Source of the DNA: Pseudopyrenochaeta lycopersici
Lineage: Eukaryota > Ascomycota > Dothideomycetes > Pleosporales > Pseudopyrenochaetaceae
Assembly (NCBI GenBank): GCA_003313425.1
Contig: NHZP01000007.1
Span: forward strand, 1-64,000
Length of the DNA: 64,000 bases
Direction: 5' to 3'
A program made the translations under genes and the position numbers. Positions 48,776-60,100 of this stretch are shown piece after piece (within the stretch, counting starts at the first letter, position 1; every line of letters starts with the position of its first letter). The notes beneath the pieces are model-generated. The model was not told the DNA's origin and did not search any database. It worked only from the letters and a program-made list of their open reading frames with translations.

Positions 48776-49297
48776 AGTAGCTGGGTCCTTGTGGGCTTGG
48801 TTGATGTTCTGGGCGATGAGACGGATGCCTTCTTCGCGAGTCGTTGCGTTAGCGTTGCCGGGATGGAAGTTGTAAAGCAAGATGCCCAGCTTCTGACAGC
48901 GTATCAAGTCATCGAGAAAGGAGTCGTAAGTTTGCTTCTTGCGGTCGGCATCAGGGTGTGCGAGATTCACGAGATAGGAGCCATGGGGTAGGCAGCACTT
49001 AGCAGGGTCAATGCTGTGCTCTTTGCAGCCAGCGATGTTCGACGACCTCTTCTTCAACTTTGACCTTCTTGTTGGTTCGTCGCTTGGGTCGTGGTGACTT
49101 GTCTGCCTCAGCTGCTTCCGCTTCAATCTTGGTGGACGTCTTCTTGTGCGCTTTGTAGTCTTCACCTCGGTGGTGGTGTCCGCCTTCCTCTTTTTGCTGG
49201 TGGAGACGGAGACTTTGCTCTCAACCTCACCCAGTAGCGACTCATCGGTCGAGGACAGTGGCCAGTCGGATGATGGACTTGGTAGTTGTTGCGCCAT
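48775..49297 (-). pseudogene. APN1-like AP endonuclease (endonuclease IV family), doubly truncated
   Basis: Minus-strand reading from ATG 49297 gives a Lys/Arg-rich, NLS-like N terminus typical of nuclear APN1 proteins. It then jumps to the middle of the TIM barrel: LPHGSYLVNLA, then LGILLYNFHPGN (Zn-site region) and REEGIRLIAQNINQAHK. The conserved start of the barrel, which should lie between these parts, is missing, and the sequence stops at 48775 before the last third. Frames on either side of 49100 suggest an additional frameshift. The family repairs abasic sites in DNA using three zinc ions; this copy cannot fold. A functional APN1 presumably exists elsewhere in the genome. Confidence 0.7.
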
Positions 49298-50093
49298 AGT
49301 GGCCGTTGCCGCAAGCGGTTCACCACTGGGTTGCGGAGTGTTTGCCAAAAGCGTGGTGTAGGAGGAATGGCCGGGATGCGGGGTACAGCCAGTTATACGG
49401 CTGTTAGGGGGCTGCGGTCTTGAGAGTAGTCCGTGGTGAAGGTGAGGCTGAGCCGACTCGAGGTGAGAGGAATTGCCCCTGACGCTTCTCAGCAATGTCT
49501 CAGAGCTCCAGGTGAAGCACGCTTTTGAAGGTGAGCTTTGTAACCGAGGGGTGAAGTTTGTCGCGTCGATCGGAAGACTTCGGCGGAGATTGAGGATTTC
49601 AGTGCTGTGGTGACTGCGATGTGAGGACTTAGAGGTACTCGAGAAGCAAGAGACGCGGCGGGACTTCGATGACGAGCATATCGGGAAGGAAAGGTCGTGT
49701 GATAGATGGAGGAAAGAGCGACTCAAGGGAAGCGATTCTGCAATTGAGAACGAAAGATGCGACAAAGTCCGCATCCAGCACGGTCAGCCATGTCATGAAA
49801 GTCGGCCGCAACAACTTCAACCCCCGGAGTTTGCCAGGACTCAAGTGGTACATAAAAGTTTTCCGACACCTGTCTGAGTGCGAAAATAGTGGTGTAAGTA
49901 AGAGTCCAGCACGGTCCCGACCGCCCGCTTTCGACACATCACTCCGGAAGCCACCAAAGAGGGGCACTTTATCCTGATGTTGACGAAGCTGACCGATGTC
50001 ATCCCGGCTACCAGTTGCGTAGAGTATATCTCAAATTGATTTGATAACCCTACATATCTACAGCCGTTTGCAACGCTATTACCCACGTCTCGC
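49298..50093. other. Intergenic, no supported gene
   Basis: GC-balanced sequence upstream of the APN1 relic and downstream of the monooxygenase. The long minus-strand ORF that enters from the relic (to 49774) is Ser/His-rich and looks like accidental extension or 5' leader. Confidence 0.45.
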
Positions 50094-51914
50094 TCATGCT
50101 GCGATCTTTTTGGGGCCTTTAACGTCAAACCCTTTCCAACCCGTCATCTTATCCCTGCATGTCTCTTCGTATTTGGCGAGACCCAAGATATAATTTTGGT
50201 TCTCTGCCTTCTTTCCAGGAATATTCGCCGTATTCCACCATGAACTGGTGTATGGGTATAGCGTTTGTTCGATCATGGCATTTAAGCCCGCCTTCCATTC
50301 ATCCTCGGCCTCTGGCCTCGGCTCGATAACCTTTGCACCCTCCGCACGCATCGCCTTGATCGTATCCATCGCAAGATCGCACTGGCATGCTGATCCCAAG
50401 CGTTAACAAAGCTCTAGGAAAGGAACGTCAAAAGTGACTTACCGATAATCGCGGGCCCATTCGTCAACGCCGTCGGTGCCTGCGGACTGAACACCATAAA
50501 CGCATTCGGAAACCCGGCCGTCATCATGCCCAAGTACGTTCTCACACCGTCACTCCACACTTCCTTGAGATCCTTGCCCTCCTTGCTCATCAGCCCCATG
50601 TTCGTCAAGCTGCCAGTAAATGAGTCGAATCCCGTTGCGCAGACTACATAGTCGAATTCCCGATCCGTTTGCTCGCCGCCGAGCTGCAGTCCGCGTTCCG
50701 TGAAGGCCTCAATGGGGTGGTCTTTGATGTCGACAATGTCTACATTTCCCTGGTTGAGGACGTCGTAGTAATCATGTTCCAAGGGATTTCGCTTTGTGCC
50801 GAAGAAATACGGCATTTTATCAGGTGCCATGAGTGCCTGTTTCTTCGGATCCGTCAACCTTTCCCGGACCTTCTTTTTCCAGAAATCGTACACCAGGCCA
50901 TTCGCTTCCTTGTCCAGCATAATATTACCGTAATTCCTGAGCAAAAATTGAAACCCGCCGGCGTTCCACGTCGTTTCAAGGTGAGCCTCGCGTTCGGCGG
51001 CAGATACGTCTTGCGCGCGTACAGTGTTCCGCGGGATTGGAAACCCGATTGGAGATTCACGCGCGGCTTTGAATAAAGCGGGATAATACGCTCGCAAGCT
51101 GTCTTGTTCCTGCTTCGTCCACGGGCGTTGGGCCATGGACAGACAGTAACTCGGCCGCCGCATCAGCACCGTAAGATGGGCGGCGGTTTTCCCGAGTTCT
51201 TGCACGATTTGAACAGAGGTCGCGCCTGCACCGATCACGGCGACCCGTTTCCCTGTTACATCGATGTCTTCGGGCCAGTCGCCTGAGTGCTGGATTACAC
51301 CTTTGTAATTCTCTTGACCGGGCCATGTCGGCAGATGCGTTTTGTGTAGCAAACCAGTTGCTAAGATGAGGAATTGGGCACGCGCAGTTGTGCCAGTGGA
51401 TGTCCTGATCATCCATTGCGCGGACGCTGCATCCCATGTGGAGCCAATGACTTTTGTATTGAAGTCAACGTCCGGCCGCAAATTGAGCGTCTTGTCAATA
51501 TGTGCCATGTACCGACGTAATTCAACATGGTCGGGAAAACGTGACGCGAAGGACCACGTGTTGTACACTTCGGGGATGTCGAGTTGGTAGAAGGGGGTTT
51601 CCGAGTCGGTGCGCGCACCGGGGTAGCGGTTCCAGTACCAGACACCGCCAAAGTCTGCGCCTGTTGATAATGGTATTAGAAAGAACTGCGTTCGGGGGGG
51701 AGAGAAGTGATGGTTAAACAGCCTAAAAGCAGTGTTTGGACCTACCGGCTTCGAAAATGTGGGCTTTTAGTCCTTCTTTCCTTAGACGGTATAATGCGTT
51801 GATGCCTGAGAGTCCAGCACCGACGATGATGACATCATATTCTTGAACGACATCGGTATGGCCATTGGTAGTGGTGCCGTTGATCTTGCTCGTGTCTACT
51901 GGGGCTGAAGCCAT
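50094..51914 (-). CDS. Baeyer-Villiger-type flavin monooxygenase, three exons, intact
   Basis: Exons 51914-51746, 51660-50443 and 50389-50094 join to 560 codons plus stop, with introns 51745-51661 (85 bp) and 50442-50390 (53 bp). The FAD motif is VGAGLSG (31-37). The Baeyer-Villiger fingerprint is present as Y-K-G-x3-H-x3-W (175-185), with Tyr for the usual Phe. The NADPH motif is GAGATS (200-205), followed by an ATG(F/Y)D-type segment near residue 400. These enzymes insert oxygen next to a carbonyl, turning ketones into esters or lactones, and act in ketone catabolism and in polyketide/terpene tailoring. The exact substrate is unknown. The gene is free of nonsense mutations, unlike the transporters beside it. 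Confidence 0.9.
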
Positions 51915-52889
51915 GATGTCTTCGGGTGTTCAGGGTACAAAGTGCTCAAAATTGAACGAATGAAGAGTTTGCCAGAGTATAATGAGTGTAATAGGAGAGG
52001 AATACGACTTAAAAGCAGAATTGGTTTCACAAATAGCCCTTGCCGACTCATATACGTATTGTATTACTGATGCTACGCTCCCCCGTCCGGACACGATCCA
52101 CAGCCGGCGTCACTACGATTCGTGCCGGTCTGGGTACCAAGCCTGCTGGAGCGAGGTTCACTCGCTTCCACGACTAATCACATGCGTCAAGGTTTAAAAT
52201 GCCATGTTCAGGAGTGGTGGTCCACGACGTAACATGTGTTCCTGCTGCGCAGTGTACAATTCGATATCGCTTCGCGATTTCAAGCCACATGGGCTTATTG
52301 CGCATGTTTACCTCCGTATGGATACAGCTCTGGATCCTCATAAGCTGACAAACATGTACACGAACCTGGAGTGACTATATTGTAACGTGAGCTTGGAGCG
52401 CAGCTTGACTCGACGTGGCGGTGGGGTAGGGTAAGCTAGCACAACTCTAGTGCGGGGAAGGTACCGACTACGCGAATAGAGCCGAGGCAACACACGCTGA
52501 AGATAGTGCACAGGGTATTTTAATTTCTTGATTAGAAGGGTTTTCACTAACCTCTAATTTCGTCCGTGAAAGCTGCCCGTACTGTCTCTTTCACAAGACT
52601 TAAGCAGGGGTGTCTCAGCCGAGCCTCCTACTTCATTCGAATCCCGAAAGGCATCGACCGAGCCACAGTTCAACTAAGTTTTAATAATTTTGCTAAGCTG
52701 AGTATTTACTTTAGGTTGTAGAATGCTGAGACTTAGACATGAGGTAGTGCGTACTCTTAAGAGCCTTCTCTACAAGTTTTAGGTTAATCCCCCTCCAAGA
52801 GCACGAGCTATAACGTGCCAAAGCTGGCTTTAATGTGCATGTAGAATTTGCTTTCTCCTCACGTGAACAGACTCATGTTAAAGCGAATA
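51915..52889. other. Upstream region of the monooxygenase, no gene
   Basis: Short ORFs (for example 52338-52547) show no recognisable content. It probably includes the promoter of the minus-strand monooxygenase. Confidence 0.45.
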
Positions 52890-53125
52890 CCGTAAAAACT
52901 CGCCATCTTTGACAACCGCTAGCAGGGGAGAAGGGCCACTAAGATAACCTTAGATTGATTTATCCAGTGGGATTGCTGATTTTAATGGGGCGTCTCATGC
53001 TATGATGTTGCAAGCGGTTAGTCGTATGGAAAGTCAGGGGTTATAATTTGCACGCTTACCACTGCTCCACAGCGAGTGGGCCCTTTCCCCTGCTAGCGGT
53101 TGTCAGAGATGGCGAGTTTTTACGG
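52890..53125. mobile_element. 236-bp MITE with 51-bp inverted ends and TA duplication
   Basis: The left end (52890-52940, CCGTAAAAACTCGCCATC...) and right end (53075-53125) are inverted copies with few differences. TA flanks both sides (52888-52889, 53126-53127), the target duplication of Tc1/mariner/pogo elements. The internal 134 bp have no coding capacity, so it would depend on a transposase in trans. Confidence 0.85.
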
Positions 53126-53127
53126 TA

Positions 53128-53638
53128 GCCCGTAGACTTAAAGCGCTGGCCTCTGAACTAGGCTTGGTCTACCTAACCTTAAGTTTAATAAGCAACCTCA
53201 GTAGCGTACTTGCACGAAAATTCGAGAGAAGCCGCTTTGTTACACACCGCTCTTAATCATACGGCTAAAGCCGAGTACTAGAGATTTGTGGCTCACGTGA
53301 ACTTTTGGACCACCAGCTCCTTACGGGAATATTACATCACTTTACTGTCATTTTTAGATTTTGGTGAAATGTTATGCTACGGCCGAGGCCTAAAAGCAGT
53401 GCGAGAAACGAGTGTATAGAGTGAGATAGTTGATTCTCGTGAGCTGAGGCACGTGCTATCTACAGATGACAGCTGGAAGCTCACCAAGGCGCTAAGCCCG
53501 GTCAAGACCTCTCACATCCTAAGTCTCCATCTATAGCATGTTGTAGGGACTTGCAGTTCAAATTTTGACTTTACGTTAAAATAACGCCAACTTCGCTCCT
53601 AGCGTAGTATCCGTATGAACAACGACTGGATAGCAAGA
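53128..53638. other. Intergenic, no gene seen
   Basis: GC-balanced, without supported ORFs or repeats, between the MITE and the 3' end of the dead sugar transporter. Confidence 0.45.
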
Positions 53639-55706
53639 TTAGCGCACCGTGTTATTCTTGTCATCGTACGTAGGAGGAGGATCAGTCAGGCCAGCATTTC
53701 TACCATATCCAGCTTGTCCATTATTCAAGCCCTCATCTTTGAGAACGTACAGTGGCTCCACAGGTGGTACATCTCTGCGCAATACCTTGGTCTGAATATA
53801 CTATGGCAGCTTTACGCGGTAGTAATTCGCAAAGTCCTTATGACCTATATTAAAAACGGTATCCAGCTCCTCAAGCGTAAGATTCTTAGTCTCAGGAAGG
53901 AAGAAGTAGCAATACACCTATCCGAAGAAGTTCCAAGCTGCGTACCATCTAAACGCGCCTTGCTTGCTGAAAGCCTCGACGAGCGCGGGCCACGTGAGTA
54001 AAAGAATAAAGTTGAAGCCCTAGCACGTCGCGGTGGCGAAGGACATGCCAACATCGCGAAGATAGAGAGGGAAAGCCTCAGTTGAGTATGTGAAGGGAAC
54101 GGGGCCTTCTCCCAGAGAGTAGACAGCCATGAAAGTGTAGATTACTGCTGCAATAGATGTAAGACGTTGCAGGGTAGGTTTTCCGTCTGGCTAATTCAGA
54201 AGGTCGAACGACATGCCGCACCAGAGAAGACATAGACCCATGAGCGGGAAGGTCGTAGGAAGTAGGTTGCGGCGACCGAATGTGTCGATAGTGTAGATTG
54301 CTGGAATTGCAAACACGAAGTTTGTGATACCAGTCCCCATAGATGTCAATAGCGCTTGGGAGCGCGAGAAGCCAGCCTGCTCAAAGATGGACAAAGAATA
54401 GTATGCGATAACGCTAACCCCACAGAACTGTTGCATAAACACAACGAGGAAGGCGGACTGTGCAGCACGTCAGTTCCGGTTCACACCGAAGAATTCCTTC
54501 CATAGGTTGCGGCCCTCACGCTCAGCAGCTTCGACCTCAAGGAGCTTATACGCGTAGTACATGTCGCGTGCGGCCTAGATCTTGTGCTTACAAGGGCGAC
54601 AGAGGGAATCGAAAGCCTTGTCATATTTGCCCTTCTCCATGTACCTTGCAAGAGTCAGAGAGTTATGGATGTCTCAGGAAAAATCGGCACTTCCCAGCGC
54701 GGGGACTCAGGACAGAAATAAACTTGCAAACAAACAATCGCAGGCGGGATACTTATGCTACCCAGCATCCATCTCCAGGGCGAATTTTCGCCAAGAAAAG
54801 TCACGTTTTAGAAGGCGACCGAGACGACAAATCCGAGCATAATACCAAAGGCAGTCCACATCTGGCACATCATTGTGAGCGCGCCACGGATGTTCTTTAG
54901 CGCTGACTCAGCCGCGTGGGCTGGCGTAGTAGACGACTCCGCACCAACAGCAAAGCCGAGGAAGAAGCGCGCGATGAGCAGGTTGGGCCAGTTGTTCGCG
55001 GCAGCCATCCAGATACCAGTGATGAATGAGATAATGCACGAGATAAAGATTGTACCACGGCGGCCGAAGTAGTTGTTAAGGGGCGCGTTGGACTAGCATC
55101 CGATTACAGCGCTGCATAAGTGTGGCGCGCCATTGAGCAGGCCCTGTAGCCAAACGTCAGTAATTCCAAATTCGCGGAAGTAAAAGAGCTAGTCGATAGT
55201 TAGTGGAAGATTCACGTAATTGTGCCTAGGAGGGAACATACCTGAGCGCCGTTCACGGCCGTCTGATCCATACCTTGGACGATAGCAGAGCCTGCGCAGA
55301 GCACGACCAAGAAGTACAGCATGAAGGGCTGACTCCATCGATGTGTCGCTTCATGTCAGAGCCAAACCTTTTCCTCTTCGTTAAGAATGTTGACGTACTC
55401 GTAGCCATCATCTCGCTAGCTAACACGAGCAAGCAGTGCGCCCTTGCGGAAGGAACCCAAGTCCGCTGTGAGTCCCTTTTCTGTGCACCAGGTCTCAACA
55501 TCGATCAAGGCCTGCTTTTCGGTGAAGCCTGTGAGAGGATTGCGTAGCTTAGCGGCGACGGAAGCCTTTCTTGTCGCGCTTGCCACTGATCCACGGTGGG
55601 GAGCATTCTCAGTGTGTCGTATGGTGTCCAACGCTGTCTTGCTGCTGTTTGCAGACGAAGGCAGATCAGGCTCGGTAGCCTCGATGTCCGACTTCTGGTG
55701 AGGCAT
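53639..55706 (-). pseudogene. MFS sugar transporter relic (maltose/hexose permease type)
   Basis: Minus-strand reading starts at ATG 55706 with a hydrophilic N terminus. It continues through the 12-helix fold: GMDQTAVNGAQ, NAPLNNYFGRRGTIFIS (loop 2-3 motif), IARFFLGFAVGAESS, PESPRW, FMQQFCGVSVIAYYS, TIDTFGRRNL and PETKNLTLEELDTVF, ending at TAA 53639. One intron (near 55190-55240, GTATGTTCC...) is likely. At least seven TAG codons interrupt it, at positions where the family has Gln or Trp, all explicable by C-to-T or G-to-A changes. The family imports di- or monosaccharides by proton symport. There is no AT-rich shift, so mutation was limited. Confidence 0.85.
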
Positions 55707-57905
55707 GATGACTGTTCAAGTCCAAGCACGAGTCCGATCAGAGTACTTCAAGCACTTTCCAGCGCTGGAAATATCTGGAAACAAGAACTGCGTGAAAAAG
55801 GGCCGTTAGACAAGGCGCCAGGGCACCATGGCGGGGACTTGTTATATAGACGGACAACCACGCCTCACAACTACCACTAAATACCCGCCTTTCACTCCAA
55901 CAAAAAAAGTGTCAACGCTCGCTGGGGTGAGGCTCTTCATGGGCGTTTTCTCCACACCATCCATCGCGTTGGCGTATATAACCGTACATCGAGATCAGGC
56001 AACGGAGTGTCCGTACCAAGAGATTGCATGTACCATTTTGCTGTGAGATGTTGAGAATGCTAAGAACTGATATGTGGGACGATGTCATTGTCGGTCCGAA
56101 GCACATGTTGGCTTGTCAGGGCGGAAGATAACCTCTTCTTGGCGGCGGAACGCATCTCGGCGGACTTGTGGCGGCCAAGACTACACGTGAGAAATTTCGT
56201 GGGAGGTCTTATTGCGGCTATGAGTCCGTCCAATGACATGCCGTTGTTGTCTTAGATGTCGACTTTCGGGAACGTGATGGCTGCAACGGCGGGATGGCGA
56301 AGGCAGAAATGACTTAGCAAATGCGGCTCTTGGTACTTGGCAGTGACGATCAGTTCCTTGATTGAGTATCCCGTTCATTGGGAGCATGCCTAACATCCGA
56401 GTCCAAGCCTCAGTGTTGATGACAGCATGCCAGTGATGGTTGAGGTCGTAGGTTCGACCAATGTAGGTCTGTGCTTTGGCTCTTGGTGTGGCATTTGGAC
56501 TGCCACAGCACTGAAGGAATAATCCCAAACACCGCGACTTCATGTTTAATCAGGCCTGACCAGGAAATGGATTGAGTGGGACAAGCCAATACCCAGCCCG
56601 GTTAAAATGAGCCTTTGCCAATCTTTGTGGGTTTGTGAACAATTGGACAATTCTATTCAATGGAAGCCAAGGCGTCTCCACTTCATCCAGCGTCCGCAAC
56701 GGATCCCCTGCACGTGTCTCCAGTAAACAAGCGATGGGAAGACCATAAAAAGTAGGGAGGCGTCAAGGTTTCAAGGTTCGGAATGATGTAGCTGCCTGTT
56801 TAAAAGAAAAAGACATGGCCCTCTCCTCATCACCGGGTGCCTACTGACATCTGCTGGGCGCCATCAATCTGGGAGATCCTATTCTTCTCGTGCACAGAAA
56901 GTGGGAGACGGACGGTTGAAGCCCATGACCAGAGCTAGATCGGTATAATCTTTTCGTAGTGGCAACTTTAAGCTTGAAAGCCGAGTCAAGGAAGAAGCTT
57001 GTGATTGCGAATAGCCTGATGGGTCCACGAGGCGTGACGACCGCAGGTTCGTCTCTAAGGACACAAGAGAAGACTGTAGCATATTCTTAGTAGTGTCGCT
57101 GTCTCTAGTAAGCCGTGTGTGCGCGTGGAAAACCTTAAGCTTGGAGGTAGTGGAGACTAGCCAAGGACTCGGCCGAAAAAGACGACTTCTGCTGTTGCAC
57201 GCAATGAAGCGAATACTACAGAGATGTCGTCGTAAAGGATGAGAAGAGATTTATCAAGGAGTCCGTGTTCGAGTTGTATGTTGGAGATGTGCAGGATTGT
57301 TGGATCAAGGACGAAAAATGATAAGTGATGGAATCGTACGTGCGACTTTGATGGTCGTCGAATTTAGTCTGAGTTCCGTGAAGTAGAGGCATTAATTCGA
57401 GTCCGATTGCAACTCGCAATGCAATTCTGATAATTACGTCATCACTTTGGAAGAAGGGCTTTTCGCAGCTTTGATTTTCGGCCTCTATTAACTACTAACG
57501 CCACAATGGCACTGCATTTACAGTAAATTACGTTGGAACCTTTTCTGACTTGATTGGAGCACAATGTCACCCGACGTCCCGATGGTACTGAAATGGGCTA
57601 CTGACTATGTGGGGAACGGCGACCGGAGATTTCGTCCACACTTTTGCTTAATCCTGTGCGCGCACCCTCTGTTAATACTAGCGAAGTTTGCTGTAAAGCC
57701 TAGGTTGTATATATTCTAGGGACTGCTATGAGAATTGGCAGTTTTTGGTGCTGAATATTGAAGATATATAAACTCGGCTCTTACCTGACTTTTTGAGACA
57801 TTCCAAGGTTGAATGCATCGGCCATAGACAGCACTTCAATCGGACTACACGTCAACTGACTTTCCGTCAATTTCCAAAGGATTGGGCATTCCTTCTCGTC
57901 TTGGT
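55707..57905. other. Intergenic between two dead transporters, no supported gene
   Basis: Several 60-120 codon ORFs on the minus strand (for example 56181-56543) lack recognisable domains. One stretch (about 56180-56330, minus) has coding-like composition and an in-frame TAG and might be a further gene relic. The rest probably includes the upstream regions of both transporters. Confidence 0.4.
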
Positions 57906-59864
57906 ATGGAAAGTCGAAATCAGCGACCACCACGGGGAACGTCGAGAAGTCGTTCGCGATCTCGACCTCGGCGACCAGACGACGCATTGCACCGAATCCT
58001 TTCAAGTCAATTTCCCGACGATCATTCAGTATACCATCACGAAAATGGCGAAAGATTACATGTGGACTCAGATGCTGAATCCTTGCACCAGACTGACTGA
58101 GAGAAGAGTTGCAATTTCATCCAGCAGCGACGATGACGACAGTGGCGATGACGTAGATGAGAAGGAGAAGCCATCAGAAGAGAAGGATGCAGCAGCTCAT
58201 GACAACGAGTCAACGTATGAGGCGATTAGAGGTGGCATACCTTACGGGCACGATGTTGAGGCTGCGCCGCCACTGGAGAAGAGGAAGTCGACTAGATCGA
58301 TCAGGGACCCAAATCTCGTACGCTTGAAACAAGATATAATTGGAGCGAAATGAGCTAATTAAGACTTAGGTAACATGGGGCTCGGAAGATGATCCAAAGA
58401 ACCCAAAGAACTGTAAGTGGTGGACACGATCCACAGTTCCCTTACTGAGGACTAACAATTTCTACAGGGTCGATGAAGCGAAAATGGGCCGCAACCCTTA
58501 TCGTCTCCTGCTTTACACTCGCTTCGCTAATCTTATTATCTATAATCTTACCGGCCTTTATATTAATAAGTAAAGATTTTGGTATCATAAACGAGGTCGA
58601 AGCCCAACTCACTCTATCTATCTTTATTCTTGCCTACGCAATTGGACCCTTGTTCCTCGGTCTGTTCTCAGAAATCTATGGCCGCGTGATTGTTTTACTG
58701 TTAGCTATCTCGCCTGGAATCTAGGCTGCGGCTTCGCCTAATCCTCCGGCCAAATAATAGCTTTCCGCTTCCTTAGCGGCCTCGGCGGATCAGCTCCCCT
58801 CGCAATTGGCGGCGTAAGTCCAACTTACTAACACCCCCTATCACCTCAGCTTAATATTAACACTTATCCAGGGGCTCCTCAGCGACACTTTCCACGCCGA
58901 ACAACGCGGTCGCGCCATCTCTATTTACAGTCTTGCACCTCTTCTCAGCCCCGCTATCAGTCCAATCGCCAGCGGATTCATTAGCTAAAGCACAACCTGG
59001 CGATGGTGTTTCTACGCCACCACAATCTTCACCGCCGTAGTGCAAATCTTTAGCTTCTTCTTTCTGCAAGAAACATACGCCCTAAAACTCCTCTAATGGA
59101 AACGCGACAAACTCCGCAAAGAAACCGGTAACCAGGCATTATACACAGAACTCAACACGCCGGACCGCACCCTCAGCACCACGCTCAAAATCGCGCTGAA
59201 ACGCCCATTCAAACTCCTCGGTACACAGCCCATCGCCCAAATCTTAGCTTACCACATCACATACCTCTACGGCCTCATGTACCTCATGCTCTCTACTTTC
59301 CCCTTACTCTGGACCATGCGGTACGGCATGAGCACTAGCATCGGGTCGTCGAATTTCATATCCATGGGTGTAGGTTTCTTTCTCGGGACACAGATTACTG
59401 CGCCGTTGAATGATGCCTTGTATAAACGTCTCAAGAAACGCAATGATGGCGTCGGAAGACTGGAATTTAGAAACCCGATCATGGTTCCCGGGTTGATACT
59501 TGTTCCCGTGGGGCTGTTTTGGTATGGGTGGAGTGCGCAGGCGCGGGTGCATTGGATTATGCCGAATATCGGCGCGGCTATCTTTTGTGCGGGCATGATT
59601 ATTGAGTTTTAGTGTATACAGACGTATCTTGTAGATAGCTACACGAAATACGCGGCGAGTACGATTGCAGCAGCTACGGTGTTGAGGAGTCTGGCCGGGT
59701 TTGGGTTCCTGTTGTTTGCGCCGGCTATATATGCGAAGCTGGATTTCGAGTGGGGGAATAGCTTGCTAGGGTTTGTGGCGTTAGGTTTAGGTGTGCTGGC
59801 GCCGTTTCTGCTGTGGAAGTTCGGAGAAGCGTTGAGGGGGCGGAGTAAGTTCGCGGCTGGGTAG
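57906..59864 (+). pseudogene. MFS drug/polyamine transporter (DHA1 type) relic
   Basis: The apparent start at 57906 gives a basic Ser/Arg-rich N terminus, then a frame change near 58095 into an Asp/Glu-rich stretch. A 55-bp intron (58413-58467, GTAAGT...CTAAC...CTACAG) restores the DHA1 entry motif PKNPKNWS...KRKW. Helices follow, with SEIYGR (loop 2-3) near 58670, a second likely intron (58813-58871), then RGRAISIY and WRWCFY, and the final helices to TAG at 59862. In-frame TAG/TAA occur after ISPGI, after GFIS, after KLL and after MIIEF, each fitting a mutated Gln or Trp codon. The family exports drugs or metabolites by proton antiport. It lies between the monooxygenase and dehydrogenase genes and may once have exported their product (inference). 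Confidence 0.85.
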
Positions 59865-60100
59865 ATGGTGTTGAAGATATGAAGCAGTAGATATTAAAAG
59901 GATAGAGAGTTAAAGTCTAAAGCTTCTTTGTTGACCCTTTGATGACTTCTGCTGCCTGCTGCGAATGAAAAATGTTGAGGCTATCGCTTTTGGCGAATAG
60001 GAGCGTGGAACAAGGCGGTGTGAAGAGTGTGTATTTTGACATGGTCCGAGTTGCTTAAGACTTAGAGCAGCTTGAAAGAGTAGACATTCTTTAGATTATG
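59865..60100. other. Short intergenic region between convergent genes
   Basis: It holds the 3' ends of the transporter relic (plus) and the dehydrogenase (minus). No distinct terminator signal could be assigned. Confidence 0.5.

Noticed and set aside
52940..53075. tRNA or SINE-like sequence inside the MITE
   Set aside because: An A-box-like TGGAGCAGTGG is present on the minus strand, but there is no B box or cloverleaf, so the match is probably chance.
55828..57419. Small minus- and plus-strand ORFs between the transporters
   Set aside because: No start context, splice sites or domain-like sequence that I could defend; mentioned only as intergenic.
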